DNA of 64,000 bases, from NCBI RefSeq assembly GCF_040802235.1, contig NC_133162.1:79501-143500 (forward strand), in the 5' to 3' direction. The notes below the pieces were generated by a model. That model was not told where the DNA came from, ran no database searches, and worked only from the letters and a program-made list of their open reading frames with translations. Position 1 is the stretch's first letter. Every line of letters starts with the position of its first letter. Positions 1-12,549 of this stretch are shown here, piece after piece. The position numbers and the translations under genes are program-made. This DNA comes from Manis javanica (taxonomy: Eukaryota > Chordata > Mammalia > Pholidota > Manidae).

Positions 1-555
1 AACAAAGCTATTGCTCATAACCAGGAGAGCAATGATAAAAGCACAGAGTGAAACTACAAACAAAAAGGAAGAATGAAATCCAGTTTAAAAAGTACAATAA
101 GCAGCCATAAGAAAACAAATCCTACCATTTGCAACAACATGGATAGAGCTACAGAGTATTATGCTCAGTGAAATAAGCCAGGTGGAGAAAGACAAGTACC
201 AAATGATTTCACTTATATGTGGAGCATAAGAACAAAAGAAAACTGAAGGAACAAAACAGCAGCAGACTCACAGAACCCAAGAATGGACTAACAGTTACCA
301 AAGGGAAAAGGACTGGGGAGGGTGGGTGGCAAGGGAGGGATAAGGGCGGGGAAAAAGAAAGGGGGCATTACGATTACCATGTGTAATGTGTGTGGTGGGG
401 GGCATGGGGAGGCCTGTACAACACAAAGACAAGTAGTGAATCTACAGCATCTTACTATGCTGATGGACAGCGACTGTAACGGGGTTTGTGGGGGGGACTT
501 GGTGAAGGGGGAAGCCCAGTACATGTAATTGTAGATTAATGATAACAAAAAAAAA
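1..555 (+). mobile_element. L1 LINE 3' end (end of ORF2 plus 3' UTR)
   Basis: The sequence reads through the standard mammalian L1 3' terminus. It has the 'ACATGGATAGAGCTA' and 'ATGCTCAGTGAAATAAGCC' phrases, then a purine-rich G-run stretch around 300-370. The 'CATCTTACTATGCTGATGG' block near 450 follows, and an A-rich tail near 545-555. The same 3' UTR recurs at 2.8-3.8, 12.0-12.3, 16.8-17.7, 27.5-28.6 and 42.0-42.2 kb, so it belongs to the dominant young L1 group of this genome. The first ~100 bases are more diverged. Short open frames inside are G-rich UTR artefacts. Confidence 0.85.
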
Positions 556-980
556 TTTTTTAAGTGCAATAAGGACACAGCTCTCAATTATCAGAATAAA
601 AGGACAGGCTTTAAATGCTCCAATCAAAAGACACAGGGTTAAAAGAAGGGATGAAAACTCAAGACCACCTACGTGTTCCCTTACAGGAGAGTCACTTGAG
701 ATCCAAGGACACAGACAAACTACAAGCCGAAGTGGTGGGCGCAGGTACCCTACACAAGTGAAACTAAAAAAAAAAAAAAAGATGGGTTGATGGGATTAAA
801 GACAGCAGCTCACGTGACAGGCGAGGCAGAAACCTCCTCCCAAGACCACATACATACGTACAATATGGAAATGTAACAACTACACCAAATCCTGGAAGAG
901 CAGCAGGGAAGAAGGCTGCTGCGGCGGGCTATCTGTCACCTCAAGGAGAAGGGTGACATACCAAAGCCATGATCCAGAGG
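556..980. other. Unassigned spacer with an A-run
   Basis: No gene seen. A 15-base A-run near 766-780 follows a non-repetitive stretch and may be the tail of a retrocopy I cannot name. The rest (781-980) is moderately GC-rich and runs into the LTR. Confidence 0.4.
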
Positions 981-1357
981 TGTAGGGGCCCGGCCTATGG
1001 CCGAGGCTGAGCCCCACTCTAGCTGGACAACGCCCTAAAGATGGCGCCTGCTTCCTAGACACCACCCTTCCTGGCCCTACAGCTCAGCGCATAAGGAAGT
1101 CTCCATGATTGGCTTGTCCCCATTTCCATGCTTGTGCTCATAGCATGCTTTTCACATGTTTCCAATAAGACTGAACCTGGCACGTGATCAGTCAGCTGAT
1201 TGGTTGGGATATGCTATATAAGCTGCTGCCCTGGAGGAAGTGGGTGTGGTTGTTGTTTTTTTGCTTTTGCCTTTCCCTAGATGGATCCTCGGAGGCCCAT
1301 AATAAAGATTCCTAACGAACCAGGCCTTCGGTGATCGTTATCCTGCCGTCGCCCTAG
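981..1357 (+). mobile_element. ERV long terminal repeat, solo or 5'-type
   Basis: Starts with TGTAGGGGCC and has the promoter layout of a retroviral LTR. CCAAT-like and 'ATTGG' elements lie near 1,155-1,205. A TATA box (TATATAAG) is at about 1,215, and a poly(A) signal AATAAA at 1,301 lies ~85 bp downstream. The short U5 ends near 'CGCCCTAGGTGGCGGGAC', which has a primer-binding-site look. No gag frame follows. The 3' boundary is uncertain by ~20 bp because I could not identify the second target-site copy. Confidence 0.6.
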
Positions 1358-2255
1358 GTGGCGGGACGCGATACAGAGGGACCCCAAAGCCCTTCCCACA
1401 CCCAAGCTCATGGGGGGGAGGACAAGAAATGGAACCGAGGAGGGGGGTGGAGGCCTAGGACTGCCGAACACCCAGCCCTGGAGATGTGCTCTGGGAGCAC
1501 AAACCTACCGTACACATGGTGCGCTCTGGAGGATCGGTGGGGTCGGAAAGTGAAGGCAGGCAGAAGACTTCGAGAGACTTGAGATTCCAGCCACTTGTGG
1601 GACAACACAGGGATCCACATCCGGCCACTGTTGGACAAAAGGAAGGGGGGCATTCTGAGAGACTTCCTAACAGCGAGAGAGCTGCTAAAGGGACAAGGCT
1701 TCCACAGAGCTTGCCACTCAGGAGAAAGGACAGGTGCGCCAAACTGCCTGGATGCACTCTGCCCAGCAGGCAGGGGAACTTTTAGGAGCTCCGGGTGCTC
1801 CAACCCCCCATCTGGCCTTGCAGCTCTGAAGCCCCCTGCCATGCTGTGACTGATACACAGCCTGCCTCCCCGCCAGCACCGGCTTACAAACCAGCAGCTC
1901 CCACCATCACGCCAGGCCAGCAAGAGGACGGCCCCACCTACGGCAGCTTCTCCCTGTGTGCTCCGCAAACTGGCCCTGGCAGTGGAGACGGGCACTGCGG
2001 CCAGGAAGCAGGAAAGACCTCAATCCTCCAGGCGGGGGAGGGCACCAGCGCTGATCCCCCTGTGATCCCTGCCATCCCAAGGGCGGAGCAGCTCCAGAGA
2101 GTAAAGCTGCTGGGAGCTAGAGGGCACCACCTACAAATATGAAATGTCAAAGGAACCTAGTAACTGGACTCAAATCAATCTTCCTGAAAGAGATCTCAAA
2201 ATAAATATCAGGAACATGCTCATGGAGCTACAGAAAAAACTTGCCCATCTCTTGA
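1358..2255 (+). mobile_element. GC-rich L1 5'-UTR-like segment
   Basis: GC-rich, non-coding sequence ending in 'CACCACCTACAAATATGAAA' and 'AAATAAATATCAGGAACATG', phrases I associate with the junction of L1 5' UTR and ORF1 in laurasiatherian L1s. Several 80-190-codon open frames on both strands are compositional and resemble no family. Alternatively it is ERV leader sequence attached to the preceding LTR. Confidence 0.45.
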
Positions 2256-2770
2256 GCACAATTCTCTCTCTCTCTACCAGGAGCACTGCTGAGGCTCTGT
2301 TCTGAGAGAGATACTGGGACAGCCCAGCAGGAATGGCAGAGCTCTCAGGTCCACCCTGGCTGGTGCCAGGACAGTCCCACACGGGCTCTGAATGAACTGC
2401 AAAAGGGGGACGCCGCACGTCTAACTCCACAGGAAAGACAATAGTGCCGCATGCTAGCCTTCCCATTAATGGCTAGTGGCTACGTAGCTCCACCAATACC
2501 AGGTGACGTCAACACCCCGGGCTTTATCTCCTTGGCAACCTTTTTCCCTATGACCCTTGAAAGCAGCACATGGAAAGATACCACCCACCAGTCTCCACAC
2601 CATCTCACTTCTCAGCTTAGGCTCGATGTTCCCGTATCACATCTTCTCCTCTTCATTCCAGTTTCCTCCGTTGGTTGGTGTTCTGGAAAAAAAAAATTAG
2701 TCAGAATTGGAATGAAATGGCCTGGGGTATAAGATTCTGTTTGAACACCATTAGTAGAAGAAAACCACAT
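2256..2770. other. No recognised gene or repeat
   Basis: Mixed-composition sequence between two L1 pieces. I see no splice-flanked coding block or repeat signature. Confidence 0.4.
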
Positions 2771-2774
2771 CCTA

Positions 2775-3830
2775 TGGATGGGAGAATATATTCATAGATG
2801 ACATATCCGATAAGGGGTTGCCATCCAAAATATGTATTAAGAGCTCACGCACTTCAACACACAAAAAGCAAATAATCCAATTACAAAATGGGCAGAGGAT
2901 CTGAACAGACACTTCTCCAAAGAAGCCTGTGGCCGACAGGCAAATGGAAAGATCCTCCACATCGCTAATCATCTGAGAACTGCATATTAAAACCACAATG
3001 AGTTATCACCTCACACCAGTTAGGATGGCCAACATTCAAAAGACCAGCAACAACAGATGTTGGCAAGGGTGTGGAGAAAAGGGAACCCTCCTACACTGCT
3101 GATGGGAATGCCAAATAGTTCAACCATTGTGGAAAGCAGTATGGAGGTTCCCCAGAAAACCAAAAAACTGAAATACCATTTGACCCAGGAATTCCTCTCC
3201 TAGGAATTTACTCTTAAGAATGCAGGAGCCCAGTTTGAAAGAGACATATGTACCCCTATGTTTATCAAGAAATGGAAGCAACTTAAGTGTCCATCAGTAG
3301 ATGAATGGATAAAAAGGTGGTACATATACACAATCTAGTATCATTCAGCCATAAGAAGAAAACAAATCCTACCATTTGCAACAACATGGATGGAGCTAGA
3401 GGGTGTTATGCTCAGTGAAATAAGCCAGGTGGAGAAAGACAAGTATTGAATGATTTTACTCCTCTGTGGAGTATAAGAACAAAGCAAAAACGGAAGGAAC
3501 AAAACAGCAGCAGACTCACAGAACCCAAGAATGGACTAACAGTTACCAAAGGGAAAGGACTGGGGAAGATGTGTGGGAAGGGAGGGAGAAGGGGGAAAAG
3601 GGGGCATTATGATTAGCACATATAATGTGTGTGTGTTGGGTGTGGGGTGGCAGCACAGGAAAGGCAGTACAACACAGAGAAGACAATTGGTTATTCTACA
3701 GCATCTTACTACACTGATGGACAGTGACTGTAATGGGATATGGGGTGGGGACTTGATAATGGGGGGGGGAGTCTAGTAACCACAGGGTTGCTCATGTAAT
3801 TGTACACTAATGGTAACAACAAAAAAAAAC
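2775..3830 (+). mobile_element. L1 LINE, ORF2 C-terminal part plus 3' UTR
   Basis: Contains the L1 ORF2 3' hallmarks in order: 'CAAATAATCCAATTACAAAA', 'GGCAGAGGATCTGAACAGAC', 'GGTGTGGAGAAAAGGGAACC', 'ATTGTGGAAAGCAGTATGG', and the ACATGGATGGAGCTAG block. The G-rich 3' UTR and an A-run near 3,820 follow. Multiple stops and indels break ORF2. Confidence 0.9.
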
Positions 3831-4030
3831 TCACAAGCTATGACCTCACACCAGTCAGAATGCCTAGTACCCAAAAAACAAGAAATAACAAGCGTTTATG
3901 AGGATGTGGACAAAAGGGAACAGTCACGCACTATTGATGACCATGTAAATTGGTGCAGCTACTATGGAAAACAGTGTGGAGGTTCCTAAAAATATTAATA
4001 GTGGTATGATATGACCCAGCGTTGTTTTTC
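3831..4030 (+). mobile_element. L1 ORF2 3' fragment (older copy)
   Basis: Directly follows the poly(A) of the previous L1. Reads 'ACCTCACACCAGTCAGAATG', then the 'GAGGATGTGGACAAAAGGGA' block, then 'CTATGGAAAACAGTGTGGAG'. It is a more diverged L1 (older subfamily) with no frame left. Confidence 0.75.
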
Positions 4031-6297
4031 ATACACAGCAGTGTAACTCCTTTCAGGATACCGGACCTGTTTCCAATGCATACAACACCAAGCAATTCTC
4101 AAACACCAGCAGGGTGTCTGAGAACTCAATTCTGAGGCTATCTGCCTGGAGACAACACCAGATTCCACAGGGTAAGATTTCTATCCTCAAGACTGCCCTC
4201 CACCCCAGCTCCAGAGCCTGGTTGCAAGCCCCATGCAATTACCCTGTGCTTCCCACCTGCAGGCTAAGATTGGGGGTTCCAACAACCTCCCCCTTAGGTC
4301 TGCCCAAGTTGCTAGGGTGCCTCAGAAGCTCAGGAGAACACTCACGTTTACTAATTTAACAAAGAGTACCATAAAGGACACAACATCCGGATGAACACAC
4401 ACATATGGCAAAGTCCCAAATAAAAGAGCTTCTATCCTCCTGGGGTGCTTGAGGCCTGGCATGGTGGCATGTGCAGGCGACCTGGTTCCCCTAGCATGGA
4501 AGCTCTGACAGAGAAACAGGAGATGAGAGAAAGAGATGTGCTCTTCTCATAGGGTTTTGTGAGGGCTTCACTCCAGAGCCATGACTGACTAAATCACTGG
4601 CCATTATTGATTCAACCTCCAGCCCTCATCCCTTTCCTCTTCCCTGGGGGCTGAGGACTGAGAGCTCCCATCCTCTAATCACAAGCGTGGTGCCAGCCTC
4701 TACCCTGGGATAGGGCCCCAAAGCCTCTGCATTAACCTAACAAGACACCCATTGGACAGTTATGGCTCAGAAGGATTTTCAGGAACTGTGGATGAGGAGC
4801 AAAAATACCTAGGAAATGTATTTTGGTTGTCTGAATTACCAAATATTTCCTTCATCAACCATTATATCACAACAGGTGTCCCCACATACTCAAAATGCCT
4901 GCAGGAGGAGGCACAGAGCTCCCCACTTCCACCATAATTTCCTTCCTACTCATGACATTGATCTGTACCAAAGACGATCCCTTTCAGGAGGATACAGTCA
5001 AGGCTTCCGACATAATGCCAAGGCTGAGGAGGCCCTCCTCCCCAGGGACATGGGGCAGAGAGATGGGAGAAATGGCCTCAGGAGTCTGTTTTCCTGAAAG
5101 CCACTCTCCACTCCCCCAGCCTCAGCTGTCACCTCACCACCCAGCCTGACACACAGGGGCCTGCGAAGAACAAAATCCTGGAGTCCGAGCAGCTGAATAG
5201 CTGTCGTCTGCACTCAGCTTTGCAATGCGAGGGGTTCCACTCCTCTCGGGGTTCAGATTGGAAAAACCCGACAGGGAAGAGGAAGTGGCCCAGCGACTCC
5301 CCATTGCCATGTCGAACAGGGCAGTACAAGCTCCACTTCCGCCAGAGATGCTTCCTGGCTGTCTGAGCACTTGCAAGGCAGCACGATAGGGTGTAGTTAA
5401 GGGGGAAATTTTCCAAATCTAGAATTTTAATTTCCTGAGTATGAGTAGACTTTCTGCTGCTATGACTACACTGGAGCACAAAGAATGTCTAAGCAGCAGG
5501 TTCCACTTCTGAGTGACAGCACCCACCTTAACCATTCACTGCTGCCTCTGGTGACCAAGATGAGAACTAGCTGGATGTTACTAGGAAGTTTTGACTGTCA
5601 AACAAAAGTCCAAGTTTTTGAGACACCCTCTCAATCCACTCTCTGCATTCGCAGTGAGACAGAGCAGAGAAATGGGACGAGGGCCATGCCACTGTGAAAT
5701 ATACCCAGCCTAGAAAAAGCCCACTTTATACTTTAACTTCATCTACATGCTGTTCTGCTTCTTCCAGCCCCCCTATCAATTAAGGAACCTTGTAACCAGG
5801 ACGGAGATAGACCTCCGAAGTGTAAGTGAACCTAGGGGGATAAAAAAATGCTGAGATCTGGATCAAGACAGTCCCCTGAATAACCCTACTCTGAAGACAA
5901 AACTTCAAAGGAATTAGGAATCACCTGTATGCAGCATGCCTTACCCCCACAGCTACCCAAAAGGTCCTTAACTGGACCTCCTCTCTCAGGTCACCTGCAC
6001 TCCTGTCTGGGTGTGTACTGTCTGACAGTAAATGAACCTTCTTGTTGCACAAGCCAACTGGACTTGTCTTATCTACTCTTTACCCTAATCAAGACAAAAG
6101 CCCTGTGACCTCAACCTCCAGAGGTAAACGTCTCTGTCACTTTGCTACTTTATTCAGCTTTCTAGTTTTACAAGCCTTTTCTCTCTCCGTTTTACTTAAG
6201 GCCAGTGGGGAAGGAGTAGTTCTTAGAACATAATCTCACTCCATTCAGGGCTCCATGGCTCCCCAAATTCTGGGATTGTAGGGATATAATTCTCACG
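4031..6297. other. 2.3 kb without a recognised gene
   Basis: Mostly unique-looking sequence. No exon with paired splice sites and recognisable protein was found. Around 5,820-6,090 the sequence has some LTR character (a stretch ending in 'CAGTAAATGAACCTTCTTG'), but without a clear TATA box or terminal TG/CA I do not call it. Confidence 0.35.
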
Positions 6298-6334
6298 CCG
6301 TGCAGATCAAGTGGACACCAGATGCAAGGTGATG

Positions 6335-7061
6335 GCATCTGTCATCATTACCACAGCCATAGCCATAAAACTGGGAATAGCCCCATTCCACTTCTGAGTT
6401 CCAGAAGTAGCACAAGGAACCCTGCTGTCATAGGGCATACTACTATTAACTGGACAAAAAAATCACACCCATCTCAGTTCTATGTCAAATTTCACCCACA
6501 GTTAACATAAACTTGATAATACCTAGAGCAACACTCTCAATTTTAACTGGAGCAGGTCTAAACCAAACACAATTACAAAAAATTATAGCTTACTCCCCAA
6601 TTGCCCACATAGGTTGAATGACAGCATATAATCCAAATATTATTATTCTAAATCTCCTAATTTATATTATAATGACCCTATCAATATTCATAATGCTAGT
6701 ATACAACTCAACAACAACCTTATCTTTGTCTCACCTATCAAACAAGACACTGCTAATTACAACCATTATGCTCACAATCCTAACTATACTTGGAGGCCTT
6801 CCACCATTAGTCAGATTTTTACCTAAATGAATGATAATTCAAGAACTTAGCAGAAACAACATATTATCAATAATAGCAGTGATAGCTCTACTAAACTTAT
6901 ATTTTTATATGTACTGACTTACTCCACAACACTAAAAATATTCCCAATAACCAACAATATAAAAGTGACAATTTAAAACTACAAAACACATAAAATTACC
7001 CCACCCCTAATTATTCTATGTACAATAATACTTCCACTAGTTCCAACCATATCAATTCTTA
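6335..7061 (+). pseudogene. MT-ND2: ND2 pseudogene fragment (NADH dehydrogenase subunit 2)
   Basis: Covers roughly the C-terminal two thirds of ND2. It starts near the 'AMKLGMAPFHFWVPEV'-type region and passes through '[17 protein letters not shown]'. A continuous stretch of about 70 codons from 6,618 is readable in the standard code up to the first mitochondrial Trp TGA. ND2 is a proton-pumping membrane subunit of complex I, but this copy is non-functional: it has lost its N-terminus, reads with the wrong code, and carries an internal frame break near 6,440-6,480. Confidence 0.9.
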
Positions 7062-7064
7062 CCC

Positions 7065-8577
<1,513 letters not shown>

Positions 8578-8579
8578 AA

Positions 8580-8645
8580 ACAAGGAAGGAATCAAACCCC
8601 CAAAAGATGGTTTCAAGCCAGTATCATAACCTCTTTCTCAATTAT
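8580..8645 (-). pseudogene. Mitochondrial tRNA-Ser(UCN) copy within the NUMT
   Basis: Sequence 'CAAGGAAGGAATCAAACCCC' followed by 'TGGTTTCAAGCCA' is the antisense mitochondrial tRNA-Ser(UCN), in its usual place between COX1 and tRNA-Asp. It is a passenger in nuclear DNA, not a functional tRNA gene. Confidence 0.85.
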
Positions 8646-8646
8646 T

Positions 8647-8713
8647 GAAGTATTAGTAAAATTTGCATAACTTTGTCAAAGTTAAATTATAGGTCTTAAG
8701 TCCTTTATACATC
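8647..8713 (+). pseudogene. Mitochondrial tRNA-Asp copy within the NUMT
   Basis: A 67-base copy whose GAAGTAT and ATACATC ends pair as an imperfect acceptor stem. The anticodon arm 'ACTTTGTCAAAGT' carries GTC. It sits immediately before the COX2 start, as in mitochondrial DNA. Confidence 0.85.
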
Positions 8714-8714
8714 C

Positions 8715-8742
8715 ATGGCATGCCCCTTTCAACTCAGGCTAA
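8715..8742 (+). pseudogene. MT-CO2: First codons of COX2, right end of NUMT
   Basis: ATGGCATGCCCCTTTCAACT matches the start of COX2 (MACPFQ), then similarity stops, marking the right NUMT boundary. Confidence 0.8.
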
Positions 8743-9201
8743 GGCCTTGGGAGCCACAAGCCTAGAGGGAGAATGAACTCGATGCTACCTGACATTTACC
8801 CCAGGAAACTGACCCTCTGGCTGGGCTTCACGGGCATCAGGGTCTGTAAGTAACACCAAGGAGAGGAGGGCCAGGGGTTCATGTGCTGCAGGCCTCCTCA
8901 CCTTCTCTGTCCCAACGCTACCCTCTGTTTTGATGGCACCATGGAACAAAATGTTACCTCTTATACTGTACTTCATTATTTATTTTCTAATAGCATGCAC
9001 CAGATTGAGTTGCATCAGCAAGCAGGAAGGACCACTTCACTAAGTAGCCTGCCTAGATGGCTGCAAGACAGAAACTACCCATTCCTACACCCACAGATGC
9101 ATGTATATTAGAGCAGCCCGAGTTTACCTCCACAGAGTGCCAGAATACACGGTGTGTTTCTCCAACACTGACCCTTGTGTCTAAGGACCACAATTTTTGC
9201 T
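8743..9201. other. No recognised gene
   Basis: Unique-looking sequence between the NUMT and a tandem duplication. Two short overlapping open frames show no family resemblance. Confidence 0.4.
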
Positions 9202-9409
9202 CTTAAGAAACTCTGCACCAAAATACATACAGTAAAATGCACAAATCAATAAGTTCAATGAATTCTGACATAGGTACACAGATCACCATCACCTAGATCA
9301 AGATACTTAAGAAAGTTTGCACCAAAATACATACAGTAAAATGCACAAATCAATAAGTTCAATGAATTCTGACATAGGTACACACATCACCATCACCTAG
9401 ATCAAGATA
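9202..9409 (+). repeat. Two-copy 104-bp tandem duplication
   Basis: Copies at 9,202-9,305 and 9,306-9,409 are nearly identical, differing at a few positions such as AAACTC/AAAGTT and CAGATC/CACATC. The duplicated unit itself resembles an old LINE-type phrase ('AGTAAAATGCACAAATCAAT' ... 'CACCATCACCTAGATCAAGA'). The high identity implies a recent local duplication or an assembly duplication. Confidence 0.9.
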
Positions 9410-9429
9410 TCAAATATTCTCATTTTCTC

Positions 9430-9830
9430 ACCCCTCACCTACTTCAAAGACATTTTTGCCAAGGAGGCATACAGATGCTCAATATCACTCACCATCAGGG
9501 AAATGCACGACTAAGCCCTATGAGATGTCACGTCCCATCAGTCAAAATGTCCAAAATACAAGAGACAAAAAAAATAACAGGTGTTGGCAAGGATGTGGAG
9601 ACAACGGAATGCTGGTGGGACAATGGCTCCAAGTTGATGCAGCCACTGTGGAAAGCAGGAGGGAGGTTTCTCAGAGAACAGCTGTGCTCTCTCTGTCATG
9701 CTTTGGGATGAGGAAAGGCACTGAATGGTGGCTTTCTAAAGATGCTAAAAGGAATTACCTACCTGCCTCATGTGACCCTGGTGGTAGGGAACAGCAGATG
9801 TTTGCAGAAATGGATCAAGTAGAACTTTCA
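9430..9830 (+). mobile_element. Old L1 ORF2 fragment
   Basis: Shows L1 ORF2 3' phrases: 'CAATATCACTCACCATCAGG', 'ACAGGTGTTGGCAAGGATGT', 'CCACTGTGGAAAGCAGGAGG'. It is diverged, with stops. A 125-codon open frame spanning it is a chance frame through the LINE and not a gene. Confidence 0.7.
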
Positions 9831-10640
9831 TGAATTGACTTCAGAGAGATGAAGTTGTTCCCTGTGGAGACTTTATAGGAAATACAAAAATGTCAGTAAG
9901 AGGATGAACCTGACCCACTGGGCTTCCCTACTAAGAAGGGACAGTCCACTAGCAGACGGCTTTTTGGAGGCAGAGAGAGTGGGTCATAGGGGAAGCCCTG
10001 GTTTGCAGGCAACCTGCCAAGTGGAAGGGGGTGGGGAAGGATGCTCTCACTTATGACTATGCATGCTCCAGGGGCCTCCCTCCCTGCTGAGGTCAATCTC
10101 CCCAGCAGCCCTCCCCAGTCTCCCCACCTGACTTCTCCACTTGGCAGTTATGGAAAGCCATCTGCCTTCCTCAAGCTCTCCTAGTGCACAGGCACCCAGA
10201 CACACTGTCCCAGACCGCACAGTGCTCTAACACACACACACCACCACATGTGCAAGAGCTACCACACGCACACACACATGAAGGAGGGCAGCTGATACCA
10301 CAGCGACGCACTCACAAGTGGGCCAAGCTGCCACCACGCAGCCACAGGGACCTTGACACACTCCCTGGACTCCCACGCTGACCCGTTTGGAAGCACAGGA
10401 GGACCCCCAGCCCCCGAGGATGCACCCTTGCAGCAGCCATGCCCATGTGCACACCAACCAGACATCCGAACCATTACCCACAGTCAGAGAGGCTGGTGGG
10501 CCTGGGGAGCTCCCAGCTGAGATCCAGTCACCTTCCTGGGTGGGTAGGTGTGTGCACTGCCCATGGCTTTCCATTGTCCACCCACAGCTTTCCACTTTCC
10601 TCCCGGGGCCCATGCAACACCCCCAAACTCCCTGATAAAG
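9831..10640. other. No recognised gene; CA-rich patch
   Basis: Contains a loose CA-rich stretch (about 10,225-10,290) and otherwise unique sequence rising in GC towards the next region. Open frames on both strands are compositional. Confidence 0.4.
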
Positions 10641-12010
10641 AAGCCAACATGGGGGCAGCTACTTACTATGCCCTGAGGCTGCTGTAAGGCGGAGAGGCCT
10701 GCGTGGGAACCAGGGACCTGGGTTCCTGGCAAAGGGGTCCCCGTTGGCGGTGGTACGAGTCTTAGGGCATCTAGCAGCATAGGGCCGTGAGCGTCATCAG
10801 CGAAGGCAGCGACTTCGGCGTCAGCGGGAGAAGGCATTGGAGGGCGGTGGTGGCAGCAGGCATCTAGGGCAGGTGTCAGCGGGAGGCACTGGCAGGCAGG
10901 ACAGGAGAGCAGCGGGCTTTAGGACAAGTGGCTGCGCTTTGGTGGAGGAAAGAGGCGTTGGAGGCCCTTGGCTTTGCCTGGTGGGGGGAGCATGCTGGGC
11001 ATCGGCGGCGGGCAGACTCCACCCATTACGCTACTGCCCCTCCGCCCCTGGAACCGACACAGCCAGCCACTACCAACTGTGGCTCACCACCTCCAGCCAC
11101 CGCCCCCAAACGACGCCATCGCCAGCCATGCACGCTGCCCTCCCACTACCAACGCCGCTGATGCCTTGCCCTCGCCTCTGGCTGCGCACCTGCCGACGGC
11201 AGCTTCGAAGGTCGGCCTCGGGCACAGACACCCGCGCCTCCCGCCGCTGCGGACACCACGGCCCACCTTGGAGCGCAGCCCGTCCACGCTGCCGCCCACT
11301 GCAGACCCCACTCCCCGCCGCCTGCCGCTGCCTCTACCACCTCACAGGGCGCACCTGTAGAGGGCAGGTTGGACTCCGCCCCCAGCCGCAGACCCCGCCG
11401 CCCAGGCGCCCGAGCCCGCAGCGGACTCCTTCCCCGCCCGATTCCTCCCCCAGCCAACACCGCCTGCTCCCACAGGGTGGCTGTTTACTGTGAGCTGCCG
11501 CTGCGAGGACAGGCCTGCGTGAGAAAGAGGGCGCAGTGCCACTGGCGAGGTGGGCACCTGGAGCCGGCGGGAGGCGGCCGCTATTGGAGACCTCCGGCTG
11601 GCAGCACAGGGCTTTGGCGGGGACCGGCGACATCAGCGGGAGGAGGCCTTGACGGCGGCGGGGCAGCACCCGCCGGGGGCGGTGTGAGCAGGAGGAACAG
11701 TCGAGCGGCGGGGAGGCTCAAGCGGGAAGCTTCTTTCTCTGCGGGGGGGTGACTGCGCAGTGGGAAGGAAAGATGTCGGGCACCGGAAGTGGGCGGTGCA
11801 GGCCGATGGGACGAGCATGCGCTGTCGGCACCAGAAGTGGGCGGTATTGGCTGGCAGGATAAGCATGCGCGGTGAGCTCCGGAAGTGGGTGGCACTGGCC
11901 GGTTGGACAAGCGTGCGCAGTGTCAGTTGCGGGCGGACCCCGCCACCCTCCAGCGCTGCCCCCAAATCCCCAACGACGGAGCGCGTGCGCATCAATACCA
12001 CACTCCCCTT
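10640..12010. promoter_or_regulatory. GC-rich CpG-island-like region
   Basis: CpG-dense DNA with many long overlapping frames on both strands, which is typical of GC-rich non-coding DNA. Two sub-blocks, near 10,690-10,860 and 11,505-11,690, share motifs (AGGCCTGCGTG and TCAGCGGGAG with similar spacing), suggesting an old internal duplication. The right end holds three tandem ETS/Sp1/NRF1-like units. A sharp junction near 12,035 switches to L1 3' UTR. I see no exon I can name. It may be an orphan promoter or an ERV/L1 promoter. Confidence 0.55.
11774..11921 (+). repeat. Three tandem 48-50-bp promoter-like units
   Basis: Units start at 11,774, 11,824 and 11,872. Each contains GGAAGTGGGCGG or a one-to-two-base variant (ETS core plus GC box). 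About 25 bp later comes GCATGCGC or GCGTGCGC (NRF1-like half sites). The repeated spacing makes an array of identical regulatory modules. Confidence 0.8.
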
Positions 12011-12034
12011 TCTGTGCAGCATCCATGTAAAATA

Positions 12035-12350
12035 AAAGACAGTACTCACAGAACCCAAGAATGGACTTAACAGTTACCAAAGGGAAAGGGACTGGGGAGG
12101 ATGGGTGGGAAGCTAGGGATAAGGGGAAAAGGGGGGGGGGGCATTACTATTAGCAGACATAATGTAGTTGGGGCGAGGAGAGGGCTGTGCAACACAGGTA
12201 TGACAAGAAGTGATTTTACAGCATCTTACTATGCTGATGGAACAGTGACCAATGGGGTATGGGGGGGGGACTTGGTGAAGGGGGGAGTCTAGTAAACATA
12301 ATGTTCCTCATGTAACTAGATTAATGATACGTAAGTAAGTACGTAAGTAA
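12035..12350 (+). mobile_element. L1 3' UTR fragment with TAAG microsatellite tail
   Basis: Begins abruptly at 'CTCACAGAACCCAAGAATGG' and carries the G-rich L1 3' UTR and the CATCTTACTATGCTGATGG block. It ends not in plain poly(A) but in (GTAA)n-like repeats at about 12,329-12,350. It is strongly 5' truncated. Confidence 0.85.
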
Positions 12351-12549
12351 AGACTCTAGTATGAAAACTGGTTTTGCACACAGGTGACTCAGTCCTGGGA
12401 CTGAGGGACAGACACACACGCGCGGGCTGCCCTAAGCAGGAGTCACCTGTAAAGACAGCACCCGGCCTTCTAAACCCTGATCGCACGACCCCTCTGAACG
12501 CTGCTCAGCCCCCTCCCCACCCACCCCTCTCCCCCTCCTCCACCACTCC
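12351..12549. other. No recognised gene; spacer between L1 and LTR
   Basis: Short stretch with a small CAC/CGC-rich patch (12,411-12,425). No coding signal. Confidence 0.4.

Noticed and set aside
8580..8713. Functional nuclear tRNA genes
   Set aside because: They are mitochondrial tRNA copies within a NUMT, without nuclear A/B-box context.
10837..11910. Long overlapping frames (up to 218 codons) on both strands in the GC-rich region
   Set aside because: High GC lowers stop frequency. The frames overlap on both strands, are rich in Arg/Pro/Ser/Gly, and have no domain or splice context.
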